A stretch of 58,729 nt of DNA from the NCBI GenBank assembly GCA_016297265.1, contig JAEDHB010000007.1, positions 1 through 58,729 on the forward strand, written 5' to 3'. Numbering within the stretch: position 1 is the first letter of the stretch; every line of letters starts with the position of its first letter. Origin of the DNA: Butyrivibrio sp. (GTDB lineage: Bacteria > Bacillota > Clostridia > Lachnospirales > Lachnospiraceae). A program made the translations under genes and the position numbers. The notes under the pieces were generated by a model. The model was not told the DNA's origin and ran no database searches. It saw nothing but the letters and a program-made list of their open reading frames with translations. Shown here one piece after another: positions 36,263-45,672 of this stretch.

Positions 36263-36801
36263 TGAAAATCTGGATAACAAGACATGGCCAGACCGAACTG
36301 AATTTAAAAAAACTGATGCAGGGGCGTGTGGATGAGCCACTCAACGACACGGGAAGAAACCAGGCAAAAGCGGCAAGGGCACAAATTGGCGATATAAAAT
36401 TTGATGCCGTATTTGCGAGTCCTCTTGACAGAGCTGTAGAAACCGCCTCAATCCTTGGAGGAGTGGACCGCAGTCAGGTCATAACTGATGATAGAATAAT
36501 TGAAACTGATTTTGGAAAATATGATATGAAGAGCTATTATCGCATGGGAATTCCGATGACCCTCTACTGGGCACTTCCTGAGATTTTTCCTGCACCCAAA
36601 ACAGTTGAAAATATTGAATCCATGGTGGCAAGAAGCAGAAGCTTTCTCAATGACCTTCAGAAAAAAGACTATGACAATGTACTGATTGTGTGTCACGGTG
36701 GAATAATAAGAGCCTTATGCGGATGCCTTGAAAACAGAAAGAGAGGCATTAAGTGGAGGCCCAAACCACATAATTGTGAAATAAGAAAATATGAGATATA
36801 A
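36262..36801 (+). CDS. histidine phosphatase family protein
   Basis: 179 residues. The phosphoglycerate mutase-like RHG motif is ITRHGQTELN (catalytic His about 8), followed by VFASPLDRAVETA and VIVCHGGIIRALCG (second His). It should remove phosphate from a small metabolite; the exact substrate cannot be read. Its ATG overlaps the gatB stop, and the operon ends in two hairpins after the stop. Confidence 0.9.
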   Translation: MKIWITRHGQTELNLKKLMQGRVDEPLNDTGRNQAKAARAQIGDIKFDAVFASPLDRAVETASILGGVDRSQVITDDRIIETDFGKYDMKSYYRMGIPMTLYWALPEIFPAPKTVENIESMVARSRSFLNDLQKKDYDNVLIVCHGGIIRALCGCLENRKRGIKWRPKPHNCEIRKYEI

Positions 36802-36803
36802 TA

Positions 36804-36822
36804 GGGAAGTGAAAAACTTCCC
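36804..36822 (+). other. small hairpin after the histidine phosphatase gene
   Basis: A 7-bp stem GGGAAGT / ACTTCCC with a 5-nt A-rich loop immediately after the stop; there is no T-run of its own. Confidence 0.5.
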
Positions 36823-36828
36823 CAAATA

Positions 36829-36864
36829 AAATCACCGTAGACATAGAGTTTACGGTGATTTTTA
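36829..36864. terminator. bidirectional intrinsic terminator
   Basis: An 11-bp stem AAATCACCGTA / TACGGTGATTT (36829-36839 and 36851-36861) with an 11-nt loop and T-runs on both strands. It separates the gatCAB operon from the convergent PilZ gene. Confidence 0.8.
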
Positions 36865-36888
36865 GTTTGTAAGCATAGCTCCCGGTTG

Positions 36889-37230
36889 CTAATTGCAGTC
36901 CTGCTTTTCCAAATCATCAAATATGTAATCAAGAACCGGTGCAAGTCCTACGAATTCACAGCCGTATGAATATTCATCGTCCTCCAATGCCTCGCAACGG
37001 ATTATTTTGACTACACAGTAGAGCACGTCCTCGCCGAAACCCAAAGCCGCATTGAAATAATAGTTCATTGGAAGAATACTTCTTGAGATGAAGCCAATTC
37101 CACTTCTTGAAACATCCTTAACCATAATAGGAGAATCAATGACGATTTTGCTGTTGTCCTGTGCAAAAAGTGATGATACATCCAGGTTGAGAGTGACTTT
37201 GACTCTTCTGTGCCTTCTTTTATCCTGCAT
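36889..37230 (-). CDS. stand-alone PilZ domain protein (cyclic-di-GMP receptor)
   Basis: 113 residues, one PilZ domain. The two cyclic-di-GMP-binding motifs are present: RRHRR (RxxxR, residues 5-9) and DVSRSGIGF (D-x-S-x-x-G). GGAGGG precedes the ATG. It should report cyclic-di-GMP levels made and removed by the GGDEF and EAL proteins elsewhere in the window. The target process cannot be read from the context. Confidence 0.9.
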   Translation of the reverse strand: MQDKRRHRRVKVTLNLDVSSLFAQDNSKIVIDSPIMVKDVSRSGIGFISRSILPMNYYFNAALGFGEDVLYCVVKIIRCEALEDDEYSYGCEFVGLAPVLDYIFDDLEKQDCN

Positions 37231-37271
37231 ATAATCCCTCCAAATTTATTAATGTAAATCACCATACAAAT

Positions 37272-37299
37272 ATTATAATATATTGTTCAAAAAATACAA
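37272..37299 (-). promoter_or_regulatory. putative promoter of the PilZ gene
   Basis: On the - strand TTGTAT (37299-37294), a 16-nt spacer and a perfect TATAAT (37277-37272). The leader would be about 35 nt. Confidence 0.6.
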
Positions 37300-37321
37300 T
37301 ATTTTTATTCATTCTTATACA

Positions 37322-37351
37322 TTGACTTGAATTGACGGAGTGTATTATAAT
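37322..37351 (+). promoter_or_regulatory. putative promoter of purC
   Basis: TTGACT (37322-37327), an 18-nt spacer and a perfect TATAAT (37346-37351). The predicted start near 37358 leaves a leader of about 30 nt, too short for a purine riboswitch. Confidence 0.65.
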
Positions 37352-37386
37352 CATTTTTAGTAATGAAAAAATGGAGGACTTTATAC

Positions 37387-38259
37387 ATGCAGGAATTTAA
37401 GCCTTTTAAAGAAGGAAAAGTACGTGAGGTGTATGACAACGGAGACAGCCTTATTATGGTGGCTACGGACAGAATATCAGCATTTGATAATATCCTTAAG
37501 AACAAAATCAATGAAAAGGGTGCAATTCTTACCCAGATGTCAAAATTCTGGTTCGATTTTACTAAGGATATTGTTCCAAATCATATGATTTCCGTGGATG
37601 TCAATGATATGCCGGAGTTCTTTAGAAATGAAAAATTTGACGGCAACAGTATGATGTGCCGTAAGCTTGAGATGCTTCCTATCGAATGCATCGTGAGAGG
37701 ATATATTACAGGTAGTGGTTGGGCAAGCTATGTTGATAACGGAACGGTTTGCGGAATCAGATTACCGGAGGGGCTTAAAGAATCTGATAAACTTCCGGAA
37801 CCAATTTATACACCAAGTACAAAGGCGGAAATTGGTTTGCATGATGAAAATATCTCTTATGAGCAGAGTGTGGAGATACTTAAGAAAGCATACCCTGAAA
37901 GAGGCGAGGAATATGCAGAGAAAATCAAGGACTTCACAATCGCAATATATAAGAAATGTGCTGATTATGCACTTACCAAGGGCATTATCATCGCAGATAC
38001 CAAGTTTGAGTTTGGTCTTGATGAGAACGGAGAGATTGTAATCGGTGACGAAATGCTCACTCCTGACAGTTCAAGATTCTGGCCACTTGAGGGTTATGAA
38101 GCAGGAAAATCACAGCCATCCTTTGACAAGCAGTTTGTAAGAGACTGGCTGAAAGCCAATCCTGACAACGACCTTCTTTTACCGGAGGATGTTGTTACAA
38201 GGACTGTTGACAAATACAAAGAAGCATTTTTCCTTCTTACAGGAAAGAAATTCAACTAA
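37387..38259 (+). CDS. purC: phosphoribosylaminoimidazole-succinocarboxamide synthase
   Basis: 290 residues from the ATG at 37387 (GGAGG 9 nt upstream). SAICAR synthetase features: KEGKVREVYDNGDSLIMVATDRISAFD in the first 45 residues (shown in part: GKVREVYD), PIECIVRGYITGSGW, and the late LTPDSSRFWPLEGY. It joins aspartate to CAIR in purine synthesis. purB follows 24 nt after the stop, so purC-purB supply consecutive steps. Confidence 0.96.
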   Translation: MQEFKPFKEGKVREVYDNGDSLIMVATDRISAFDNILKNKINEKGAILTQMSKFWFDFTKDIVPNHMISVDVNDMPEFFRNEKFDGNSMMCRKLEMLPIECIVRGYITGSGWASYVDNGTVCGIRLPEGLKESDKLPEPIYTPSTKAEIGLHDENISYEQSVEILKKAYPERGEEYAEKIKDFTIAIYKKCADYALTKGIIIADTKFEFGLDENGEIVIGDEMLTPDSSRFWPLEGYEAGKSQPSFDKQFVRDWLKANPDNDLLLPEDVVTRTVDKYKEAFFLLTGKKFN

Positions 38260-38283
38260 TTTATCAGAGAGGATTAACTTAAA

Positions 38284-39717
38284 ATGGCTACAGACAGATA
38301 TGAAACACCTTTGGCAGGCAGATATGCCAGCAAAGAGATGCAGTATATTTTTTCCCAGGACAAGAAATTCAGAACCTGGAGAGAGCTTTGGATTGCCCTG
38401 GCTGAATCTGAGAAAGAATTAGGACTTGACATTACTGATGAACAGATTGAGGAACTCAAAGCCCACAAGGACGATATCAATTACGAAGTTGCAAGACAGC
38501 GTGAAAAGGAAGTCCGCCATGATGTTATGTCCCATGTATATGCTTACGGCGTTCAGTGCCCAAAGGCAAAGGGAATCATTCACCTCGGAGCAACCTCATG
38601 CTATGTAGGTGATAATACAGATCTCATTATCATGACGGAGGCTCTTAAACTCGTCAGAGTTAAGCTTGTCAACGTAATAGCAGAGCTGGCAAAATTTGCT
38701 GACACATACAAGGCTTTGCCAACATTAGCATTTACACATTTTCAGCCTGCTCAGCCTACAACAGTGGGAAAAAGAGCAACACTCTGGATTCAGGAATTGA
38801 GACTGGACCTTGAGGACCTTAATTACCTTATTGATTCTATGAAGCTTCTCGGCTCAAAGGGAACCACCGGTACCCAGGCAAGCTTTATGGAGCTTTTTGA
38901 AGGCGACCATGCCAAAGTCAGAAAGCTTGATAAGATGATTGCGGAAAAAATGGGCTATGCAGGTGTATATCCTGTTTCAGGCCAGACTTATTCGCGTAAA
39001 GTGGATACAAGAGTAATTAACGTACTTGCGGGAATTGCTGCAAGTGCACACAAATTCTCCAACGATATCAGACTTTTACAACACTTAAAAGAAATCGAAG
39101 AGCCTTTTGAAAAATCACAGATTGGTTCATCTGCAATGGCATATAAGCGCAATCCTATGAGAAGTGAAAGAATTGCGTCACTTGCTAATTTTGTAATGTC
39201 AGATGTTATGAATCCGGCAATTACAAGTGCAACACAGTGGTTTGAGAGAACCCTTGACGATTCGGCTAACAAGAGAATGTCAGTTCCTGAAGCGTTCCTT
39301 GCTGTGGATGGTATTCTTGATTTATATCTTAATGTAGTTGACGGACTTGTTGTATATGACAAGGTAATTTACAAGCACATTATGGCTGAGCTTCCGTTCA
39401 TGGCAACTGAAAACATTATGATGGATGCAGTTAAAGCAGGCGGTGACAGACAGGAACTCCACGAGAAAATCAGGGAGTTATCAATGATAGCCGGAAAAAG
39501 AGTTAAGCAGGACGGCCTTGACAACAATCTGCTTGAGCTTATTGCAGAGGACCCTGCATTCAACCTCAGTTATGAGGAATTGCAGAAATCAATGGACCCA
39601 TCAAAATATGTAGGACGTTCAAAAGAGCAGGTTGAAGAATACCTTGCTGAGGATATCAATCCACTCCTTGAAGAATTTAAGGATGTGATGGGCATCAAAG
39701 CCGAAATCAATGTATAA
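38284..39717 (+). CDS. purB: adenylosuccinate lyase
   Basis: 477 residues. The fumarase/aspartase superfamily signature is SSAMAYKRNPMRSE (about 280-293); other blocks are HLGATSCYVGDNTDL, THFQPAQPTTVGKRA and GTTGTQASFM. It releases fumarate from SAICAR and from adenylosuccinate. GAGAGGATT lies upstream of the ATG. The small membrane-protein gene follows 18 nt later. Confidence 0.96.
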   Translation: MATDRYETPLAGRYASKEMQYIFSQDKKFRTWRELWIALAESEKELGLDITDEQIEELKAHKDDINYEVARQREKEVRHDVMSHVYAYGVQCPKAKGIIHLGATSCYVGDNTDLIIMTEALKLVRVKLVNVIAELAKFADTYKALPTLAFTHFQPAQPTTVGKRATLWIQELRLDLEDLNYLIDSMKLLGSKGTTGTQASFMELFEGDHAKVRKLDKMIAEKMGYAGVYPVSGQTYSRKVDTRVINVLAGIAASAHKFSNDIRLLQHLKEIEEPFEKSQIGSSAMAYKRNPMRSERIASLANFVMSDVMNPAITSATQWFERTLDDSANKRMSVPEAFLAVDGILDLYLNVVDGLVVYDKVIYKHIMAELPFMATENIMMDAVKAGGDRQELHEKIRELSMIAGKRVKQDGLDNNLLELIAEDPAFNLSYEELQKSMDPSKYVGRSKEQVEEYLAEDINPLLEEFKDVMGIKAEINV

Positions 39718-39735
39718 TATTCAGGATGGTAAAAT

Positions 39736-40257
39736 ATGTTTGATTCAGTTGTGGAATGTATTGTAAAAAGAAAAGCTACACCGGGTGTGATATGCGGAAG
39801 AATTGCAATGATTATTCTCAATCTTCTGGTGACGGTGCTTACTATACTTGCATTGCTTACACAGAGTTTTCTCTTTGCGGTTGCGTTTCTGGGGCTTATG
39901 GCCTCGATTGCGCTGACGGTAGTTGTGTTTAAGAAAACATGTGTGGAATTTGAATATAACTATTTTGATGACAAATTGAGAGTGGACAAGGTATCGAATT
40001 CCTCAAGCAGAAGAACATTACATACATTTGATGTGAGCAAAATTGAACTCTTGGCGCCGGAAGGCTCCTCCCATCTTGGAGGCGGAGTTAACAATCGTGT
40101 AAAATATGATTATTCCGTACACGATAATGCAATCACTTCTTACATCCTGGTTGCAAGCGATGAGGATAATGATATTTGTGAACTGAAGTTTACTCCAAAT
40201 GAAGAAATTATTAGTGCAATAAAGAGATTTCATTCAAGAAATGTTTATGATAATTAA
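39736..40257 (+). CDS. conserved small membrane protein (DUF6106-like)
   Basis: 173 residues. Two closely spaced hydrophobic segments (about 20-42 and 46-64) near the N-terminus are followed by a cytoplasmic beta-rich part with FDVSKIELLAPEGSSHLGG. I connect it to the clostridial DUF6106 type from memory, without certainty. It lies between purB and guaB, 22 nt before guaB, so it is probably part of a purine transcript, but no purine-related function is visible. Confidence 0.75.
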   Translation: MFDSVVECIVKRKATPGVICGRIAMIILNLLVTVLTILALLTQSFLFAVAFLGLMASIALTVVVFKKTCVEFEYNYFDDKLRVDKVSNSSSRRTLHTFDVSKIELLAPEGSSHLGGGVNNRVKYDYSVHDNAITSYILVASDEDNDICELKFTPNEEIISAIKRFHSRNVYDN

Positions 40258-40279
40258 TTACGAAAGGCAGGAAAATTAA

Positions 40280-41734
40280 ATGGGCAAAATTATTGGCGAA
40301 GGAATTACTTTTGATGATGTTTTATTGGTACCATCATATTCAGAAGTTACACCTAACATGATTGATCTGGGTACAAATCTTACTAAAAAAATCAGACTTA
40401 ATGTTCCTATCATGAGTGCCGGAATGGACACAGTTACAGAACACAGAATGGCTATTGCAATGGCAAGACAGGGCGGAATCGGTATTATTCACAAAAATAT
40501 GTCGATAGAAGCACAGGCAGAAGAAGTTGATAAGGTTAAGCGTTCTGAAAATGGTGTTATCACAGATCCATTTTTCCTTTCACCTGAACATACACTGGCA
40601 GATGCCAATGACCTTATGGCTAAGTTCAGAATTTCGGGTGTGCCTATTACTGAGGGCAAAAAACTGGTTGGTATTATTACTAACCGTGATTTGAAATTTG
40701 AGACAGATTATACAAAGAAGATTAAAGAGTGCATGACAAGCGAAAAGCTTATCACAGCTAAGGTTGGTATTACTCTCCCTGAAGCAAAGAAAATTCTTGC
40801 TGATGCAAGGGTTGAGAAGCTTCCGATTGTAGATGATGATTTTAATCTCAAGGGACTTATCACAATTAAGGATATTGAGAAACAGATTAAATATCCTCTT
40901 TCCGCAAAGGATTCCCAGGGAAGACTTTTGTGCGGCGCAGCAGTAGGAATTACCGCAAACGTTCTTGAGAGGGTTGAAGCACTGGTTAAAGCAAAGGTTG
41001 ACTGTATCGTAATCGATTCAGCACATGGTCATTCAAAAAATATTATTGAAACACTTAAGAAAATCAAAGCAGAATATCCTGACTTACAGGTGATTGCAGG
41101 AAATATTGCAACCGGAGAAGCAGCAAAGGCCCTTATCGAAGCAGGTGTTGATGCAGTTAAGGTTGGTATCGGACCGGGCTCCATCTGTACAACACGTGTT
41201 GTTGCAGGTATAGGTGTACCACAGATTAGTGCAGTGATGGATGTATATGAGACTGCAAAAGAATACGGAATTCCGGTTATCGCAGACGGCGGTATCAAAT
41301 TCTCAGGAGATTTAACAAAGGCTATCGCAGCCGGCGCAGATGTATGTATGATGGGAAGTATGTTTGCAGGATGCGATGAAGCTCCGGGAGATTATGAGCT
41401 TTTCCAAGGTCGTAAATATAAAGTTTACAGAGGCATGGGTTCAATTGCCGCAATGGAAAACGGAAGTAAGGACCGCTATTTCCAGACAGATGCCAAGAAA
41501 CTCGTTCCTGAAGGAGTTGAAGGAAGAGTAGCATACAAGGGACTTGTGGAAGATACCGTATTCCAGCTTATGGGCGGATTAAGATCAGGAATGGGATATT
41601 GCGGAACCAAAACCATTCAGGAACTTAAGGAAAACGGAAGATTTGTTAAAATTACTTCCGCATCACTTAAAGAGAGTCATCCGCATGACATACATATTAC
41701 AAAAGAAGCTCCTAATTACAGCATAGATCAGTAA
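40280..41734 (+). CDS. guaB: IMP dehydrogenase
   Basis: 484 residues. The TIM barrel has DDVLLVPSYSEV near the start, the two CBS domains at about 95-205 (SGVPITEGKKLVGIITNRD), and the active-site loop GIGPGSICTTRVVAG with the catalytic Cys at about 302, then DGGIKFSGDLTKAIAAGAD and YRGMGSIAAM. It oxidises IMP to XMP, the first step to GMP. AGGCAGGAAA precedes the ATG. Confidence 0.97.
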   Translation: MGKIIGEGITFDDVLLVPSYSEVTPNMIDLGTNLTKKIRLNVPIMSAGMDTVTEHRMAIAMARQGGIGIIHKNMSIEAQAEEVDKVKRSENGVITDPFFLSPEHTLADANDLMAKFRISGVPITEGKKLVGIITNRDLKFETDYTKKIKECMTSEKLITAKVGITLPEAKKILADARVEKLPIVDDDFNLKGLITIKDIEKQIKYPLSAKDSQGRLLCGAAVGITANVLERVEALVKAKVDCIVIDSAHGHSKNIIETLKKIKAEYPDLQVIAGNIATGEAAKALIEAGVDAVKVGIGPGSICTTRVVAGIGVPQISAVMDVYETAKEYGIPVIADGGIKFSGDLTKAIAAGADVCMMGSMFAGCDEAPGDYELFQGRKYKVYRGMGSIAAMENGSKDRYFQTDAKKLVPEGVEGRVAYKGLVEDTVFQLMGGLRSGMGYCGTKTIQELKENGRFVKITSASLKESHPHDIHITKEAPNYSIDQ

Positions 41735-41787
41735 TACATGAATATTAAAACTACTCTGCGGTTATTTTGACCGCTCAGGATGGTGTT

Positions 41788-42471
41788 ATGAAACAACAGT
41801 TAAAGGTTATTCTGACCAGTACACTTTGTGTTTTTGCCATTGTATTGATAATATATATTATTGGCAAAACTATGAGCAGTAAGACTGCAACCGGCGGAAA
41901 TAGTGCAGAAAAGAACAGCAGCAGTACTGTGGAGGAAGTAACGACGGTGACGGACAGCTTCCTGCTGGGCGAGGATATCAAACAGCAGCTTTTGACCGTT
42001 AATCCGTATTCACGCTCCGGTCAGAAATTGAACAAGGTTAATGCAATCGTTATCCACTATGTGGGTAATCCCGGGACGACGGCAGCTCAGAACAGAAACT
42101 ATTTCGAAGGTCTCAAGGATTCGAAAACTGTCAGTGCAAGCAGTCATTATATTGTCGGACTTGAAGGGGAGATAATCCAATGTGTACCTTTGGAAGAAAT
42201 ATCCTACGCTTCAAACAACCGAAACAGTGACACAATAGCAATTGAGTGTTGTCATCCTGATGCAACGGGCAAATTCAATAAAAAGACATATAATTCACTT
42301 GTGAAGCTTACTGCCGCATTGTTGAAGACATATGGCTTATCTGTCGAAGAGGGTTTAATAAGGCATTATGATGTAACAGGAAAGGAATGCCCTTTGTATT
42401 TTGTCAGGAACGAAGACGAATGGTATGGTTTTAAGCTGGCTGTTGACAGCGAATTAAAAAACAAAAAATAA
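41788..42471 (+). CDS. membrane-anchored N-acetylmuramoyl-L-alanine amidase (Amidase_2)
   Basis: 227 residues from the ATG at 41788 (AGGATGG upstream). One N-terminal membrane span (about 5-26), a Ser/Thr linker, then the zinc amidase domain: AIVIHYVGNP (His ligand), SSHYIVGLEGEIIQCVPL, DTIAIECCHP and the late RHYDVTGKECP (His and Cys ligands). It should cut the muramic acid-L-alanine bond of peptidoglycan outside the cell. It is next to, but probably not functionally tied to, the Na/Pi cotransporter. Confidence 0.9.
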   Translation: MKQQLKVILTSTLCVFAIVLIIYIIGKTMSSKTATGGNSAEKNSSSTVEEVTTVTDSFLLGEDIKQQLLTVNPYSRSGQKLNKVNAIVIHYVGNPGTTAAQNRNYFEGLKDSKTVSASSHYIVGLEGEIIQCVPLEEISYASNNRNSDTIAIECCHPDATGKFNKKTYNSLVKLTAALLKTYGLSVEEGLIRHYDVTGKECPLYFVRNEDEWYGFKLAVDSELKNKK

Positions 42472-42517
42472 TTCAGTCATCTGAAACAGCATGATGCAGG
42501 ATGACAAGGAGATAATA

Positions 42518-44188
42518 ATGAGCATAAGCGATGTTAAGAATATTCTGGGATTTATTGGCGGTCTCGGAATGTTTCTGTACGGAATGAAATTAATGGCCGG
42601 CGGCCTTGAAAAGATAGCCGGTGATAAGATGAAAAATATGCTGGGCGCGGTAACCGATAAGCGTATCATGGGAATTCTTATGGGCGCAATGGTTACGGCA
42701 ATTATTCAAAGCTCCGGGGCAACAACTACAATGGTTGTAGGTTTTGTTAATGCCGGAATTCTTAACCTTTTGCAATCTGTGGGCGTAATTATGGGTGCCA
42801 ACATCGGTACCACGGCAACTGCATGGATTGTATCCCTGGACTCTCTGGGAGATACGGCTGAGCTGATTAAACCTGCATTTTATGCACCTCTCATGATTGG
42901 TATCGGTGCGGCATTCCTTATGTTTTGCAAAAAACATAAAAAACAGAATATTGGCGAAATCATTCTTTCAATTGGTCTGCTTTTCCTGGGTCTGACCACT
43001 ATGTCAGCATCCATGAGTCCGTATATGAAGAATGAAATGGTACAGAATGCTTTCCTTACTCTGGGTAAAAATCCATTGCTGGGACTTTTGATTGGTATCG
43101 TGGTAACAGGTGTTATGCAGAGCTCTTCGGCTTCTGTAGGTGTACTTCAGACAATGGCCGGATTTGGAATCGTACCTGCCGGAACGGCAGTATTTATCTG
43201 TCTCGGCGCGGATATCGGTTCCTGCTTTACTGCTATAATTTCCAGTGCCGGAGCCTCACGCAACGCAAAGAGAGCGGCAATGATAAATCTTTTGTTTAAT
43301 ACCATAGGCGTGGTTTTCTGGGGAACATTGATATTTATTTTCTTCAAGATATTCCCAAGTGCCAACGCATTTATTATGTCCAGTGTGACAATTGCGATTT
43401 TCCACTCAGGATTTAAGCTTGCAAATACTGCGTTGTTTTTTCCATTTGCAAAACAACTTGTGCGGCTGTCGGAAAAGATTATCAAGGACAAGGATGTGGT
43501 ATCTTCAAGCAAAGAGAAAAATACAGAAGATACATACATGCAGCTTGATGACCGTATTCTCAACGCACCATCAATTGCTATGCAGGCAGTAACAAATTAT
43601 GTAGTTAAGCTGGGCCAGATGTGTTCTCAGAATGTCAAGGATGCGATGGAAGCACTTATGTATGAAAAATACGATTTGATACAGGTTGTTCTCAGTACGG
43701 AAAAACAAATTGATGATAATGTTCACAATATCTCTAACTTCCTGTTAAAGCTTAGTAATGACGGTTTGACGGACAAGCAGAGTACCACGGTTAAGGATTT
43801 GATGTGTTCGGTTATCGACCTCGAAAGAATTGGTGACCATGCAGAAAACCTTGGTCAGCTGGCAGAAAAAATGCGCGATAACGGATTGAAATTTTCACAG
43901 GTCGGAGTAAAGGATCTTGAGCGCATGAGAAAGGCTGTTGAGGGTTCTGTGGATAATGCAATTCTTGCAAGAGAGCATTATTCGGTTGATTATTCAATAA
44001 AAACCTTCAAGTATGAGGAAGAGGTTAACCGGTGCGAGGAAGAATTGCGTGCCAGCCATATCGACAGACTCGCAAACCGCGAATGTGATTCCGAGACCAG
44101 TGTTATTTTCTTTGATATACTTACAAACCTCGAAAGAGTATCAGATCATGCTGTAAATATAGCAGGCTATGTTAAGGAAGAAGCTTAA
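42518..44188 (+). CDS. Na/Pi cotransporter family protein with PhoU-like C-terminus
   Basis: 556 residues from the ATG at 42518, preceded by AAGGAG. Two inverted membrane repeats carry the QSS motifs: IIQSSGATTTMVVGF (about 64) and MQSSSASVGVLQTMAG (about 205). The cytoplasmic C-terminal third (about 345-556) is a PhoU-like helical domain (MCSVIDLERIGDHAENLGQL, FFDILTNLERVSDHAVNIAGY). Such proteins import phosphate with Na+. The stop overlaps the following methyltransferase start (TAATG), so the two are coupled. Confidence 0.93.
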   Translation: MSISDVKNILGFIGGLGMFLYGMKLMAGGLEKIAGDKMKNMLGAVTDKRIMGILMGAMVTAIIQSSGATTTMVVGFVNAGILNLLQSVGVIMGANIGTTATAWIVSLDSLGDTAELIKPAFYAPLMIGIGAAFLMFCKKHKKQNIGEIILSIGLLFLGLTTMSASMSPYMKNEMVQNAFLTLGKNPLLGLLIGIVVTGVMQSSSASVGVLQTMAGFGIVPAGTAVFICLGADIGSCFTAIISSAGASRNAKRAAMINLLFNTIGVVFWGTLIFIFFKIFPSANAFIMSSVTIAIFHSGFKLANTALFFPFAKQLVRLSEKIIKDKDVVSSSKEKNTEDTYMQLDDRILNAPSIAMQAVTNYVVKLGQMCSQNVKDAMEALMYEKYDLIQVVLSTEKQIDDNVHNISNFLLKLSNDGLTDKQSTTVKDLMCSVIDLERIGDHAENLGQLAEKMRDNGLKFSQVGVKDLERMRKAVEGSVDNAILAREHYSVDYSIKTFKYEEEVNRCEEELRASHIDRLANRECDSETSVIFFDILTNLERVSDHAVNIAGYVKEEA

Positions 44189-45651
44189 TGTACAATACTA
44201 TTTTGGATAAAATAATTAAAAAAGAGAATATTAGGGGGACCCTTGCGGAACTTAGGGAATGCCTTAAGTCCCCGGGGGAACTTAAGAGTATTAAAAGCGA
44301 AAGGTTGTATGACATTTCGCTTTTTACTGATTTACTGCAGGATAATGACCCGAAGGTGCGTAAGAATGCGGCGGTTGTTCTGGGACTTTTAGAGGAAAAA
44401 GAATGTGCTGAGGCATTATTTTTGGCTTATATGGATGAAAAGACTCTTTTTGTAAGGAGTGCCTACTTAAAGGCGTTGAAGAATTATGACTACAGCAGTT
44501 ACGAAAAGGAACTGAATGAGCGCAGACTGGAAATAGAAAGAAGCGATTATGATGAGGCGGACATCAAACACATTGCCGATGAATTGAAAATTCTTAAATC
44601 CATGTGCGCACAAAAAGGTTTTGCAGGCCACAGCTTCCATGACCCGGAAAAGCCGGTTAAAATCATTCTTACCACGGGACGGGACACCATTGATGTGCTC
44701 TATGACACAGTAGTTGCAAATCCAAATGCAATAAAGGCAGATAAGATATTCTGCGGCGTGCAGGTGATGACGGAGAAGATAAAGAATCTCAGCAAAATCC
44801 GGATTTACAAGGATGTTCTTTTTCCGGTCAACAATATGAAAACAGTGAATAAGCAGGAGATTCCGGAGGCCGTGATTAAGGGGGATTTCCTGCAGCTTCT
44901 GGCAAAATTACATAACAATGAAAAGGAACCATACAGATTCAGAGTTACATCAAATACGCTGGATACACAGAAAATCGGTTCCAGGATACAGGCTTTATCT
45001 CACGGACATCTCATTAATGAACCATCGGATTATGAGGTTGAAATCAAGCTTGTCCGAGGAAAGGATGACAAATACGGCATATTTGTAAAGCTGCATACAC
45101 TTAAGGACAAGCGTTTTAAGTATCGCAGTGAATATGTTGCAGCATCTATGAACCCTGTGAATGCTTCAATGATGATTGCAATGGTAAGGGATTATCTTAA
45201 ACCGGAGGCACAGATACTTGACCCGTTCTGCGGAGTCGGAACCCTTCTGATTGAACGCAACCTTCTGGTGCCGGCAAGGGAGATATACGGAATTGATATA
45301 TATGGTCAGGCGGTTGACGGTGCAAGAAATAATACTCAGTATGCCGGAATGAAAATAAATTATATCAACAGGGATTATTTTGATTTTGAACACAGTTACA
45401 AATTTGATGAAATAATCACGGATATGCCTGATTTGAAGGCGGAAGAGACTGAAAATCTGTACAGAAAATTTTTTGAAAAAAGCAGGAAACATTTATCGGA
45501 AAATGGTATAATGATACTATATTCCAGAGAAAAGAATCTGATTAAGAAATATTTGAGACTTAATCAGGAATATAAATTACTAAGAGAATTTGTTTTTAAC
45601 AGTAAGGATGACAGGAGCGTGTTTGTAATATCCTATACTTCATCAAAATAA
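44188..45651 (+). CDS. HEAT-repeat/THUMP-like SAM-dependent methyltransferase
   Basis: 487 residues. The N-terminus (about 45-115) looks like HEAT repeats (LLQDNDPKVRKNAAVVLGLL, then DEKTLFVRSAYLKALKNY). The middle (about 155-300) resembles a THUMP RNA-binding domain. The C-terminal Rossmann methyltransferase has motif I DPFCGVGTLLIE (about 345) and DIYGQAVDGARNN (about 371), as in Trm11/RlmL-type N2-guanine enzymes. Motif IV reads TDMPDL (about 410) instead of the usual N/D-P-P-Y. It probably modifies tRNA or rRNA, but the changed motif leaves activity open. Confidence 0.82.
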   Translation: MYNTILDKIIKKENIRGTLAELRECLKSPGELKSIKSERLYDISLFTDLLQDNDPKVRKNAAVVLGLLEEKECAEALFLAYMDEKTLFVRSAYLKALKNYDYSSYEKELNERRLEIERSDYDEADIKHIADELKILKSMCAQKGFAGHSFHDPEKPVKIILTTGRDTIDVLYDTVVANPNAIKADKIFCGVQVMTEKIKNLSKIRIYKDVLFPVNNMKTVNKQEIPEAVIKGDFLQLLAKLHNNEKEPYRFRVTSNTLDTQKIGSRIQALSHGHLINEPSDYEVEIKLVRGKDDKYGIFVKLHTLKDKRFKYRSEYVAASMNPVNASMMIAMVRDYLKPEAQILDPFCGVGTLLIERNLLVPAREIYGIDIYGQAVDGARNNTQYAGMKINYINRDYFDFEHSYKFDEIITDMPDLKAEETENLYRKFFEKSRKHLSENGIMILYSREKNLIKKYLRLNQEYKLLREFVFNSKDDRSVFVISYTSSK

Positions 45652-45672
45652 CTGAAAAGAGGGGGATGCTAA

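Noticed and set aside
37352..37386. Purine riboswitch before purC (and before guaB)
   Set aside because: The leaders are too short (about 30 nt, and 22 nt) to hold an aptamer.
41757..41775. Hairpin GCGGT/ACCGC after guaB as a terminator
   Set aside because: Five base pairs with the T-run in the loop rather than after the stem; not convincing.
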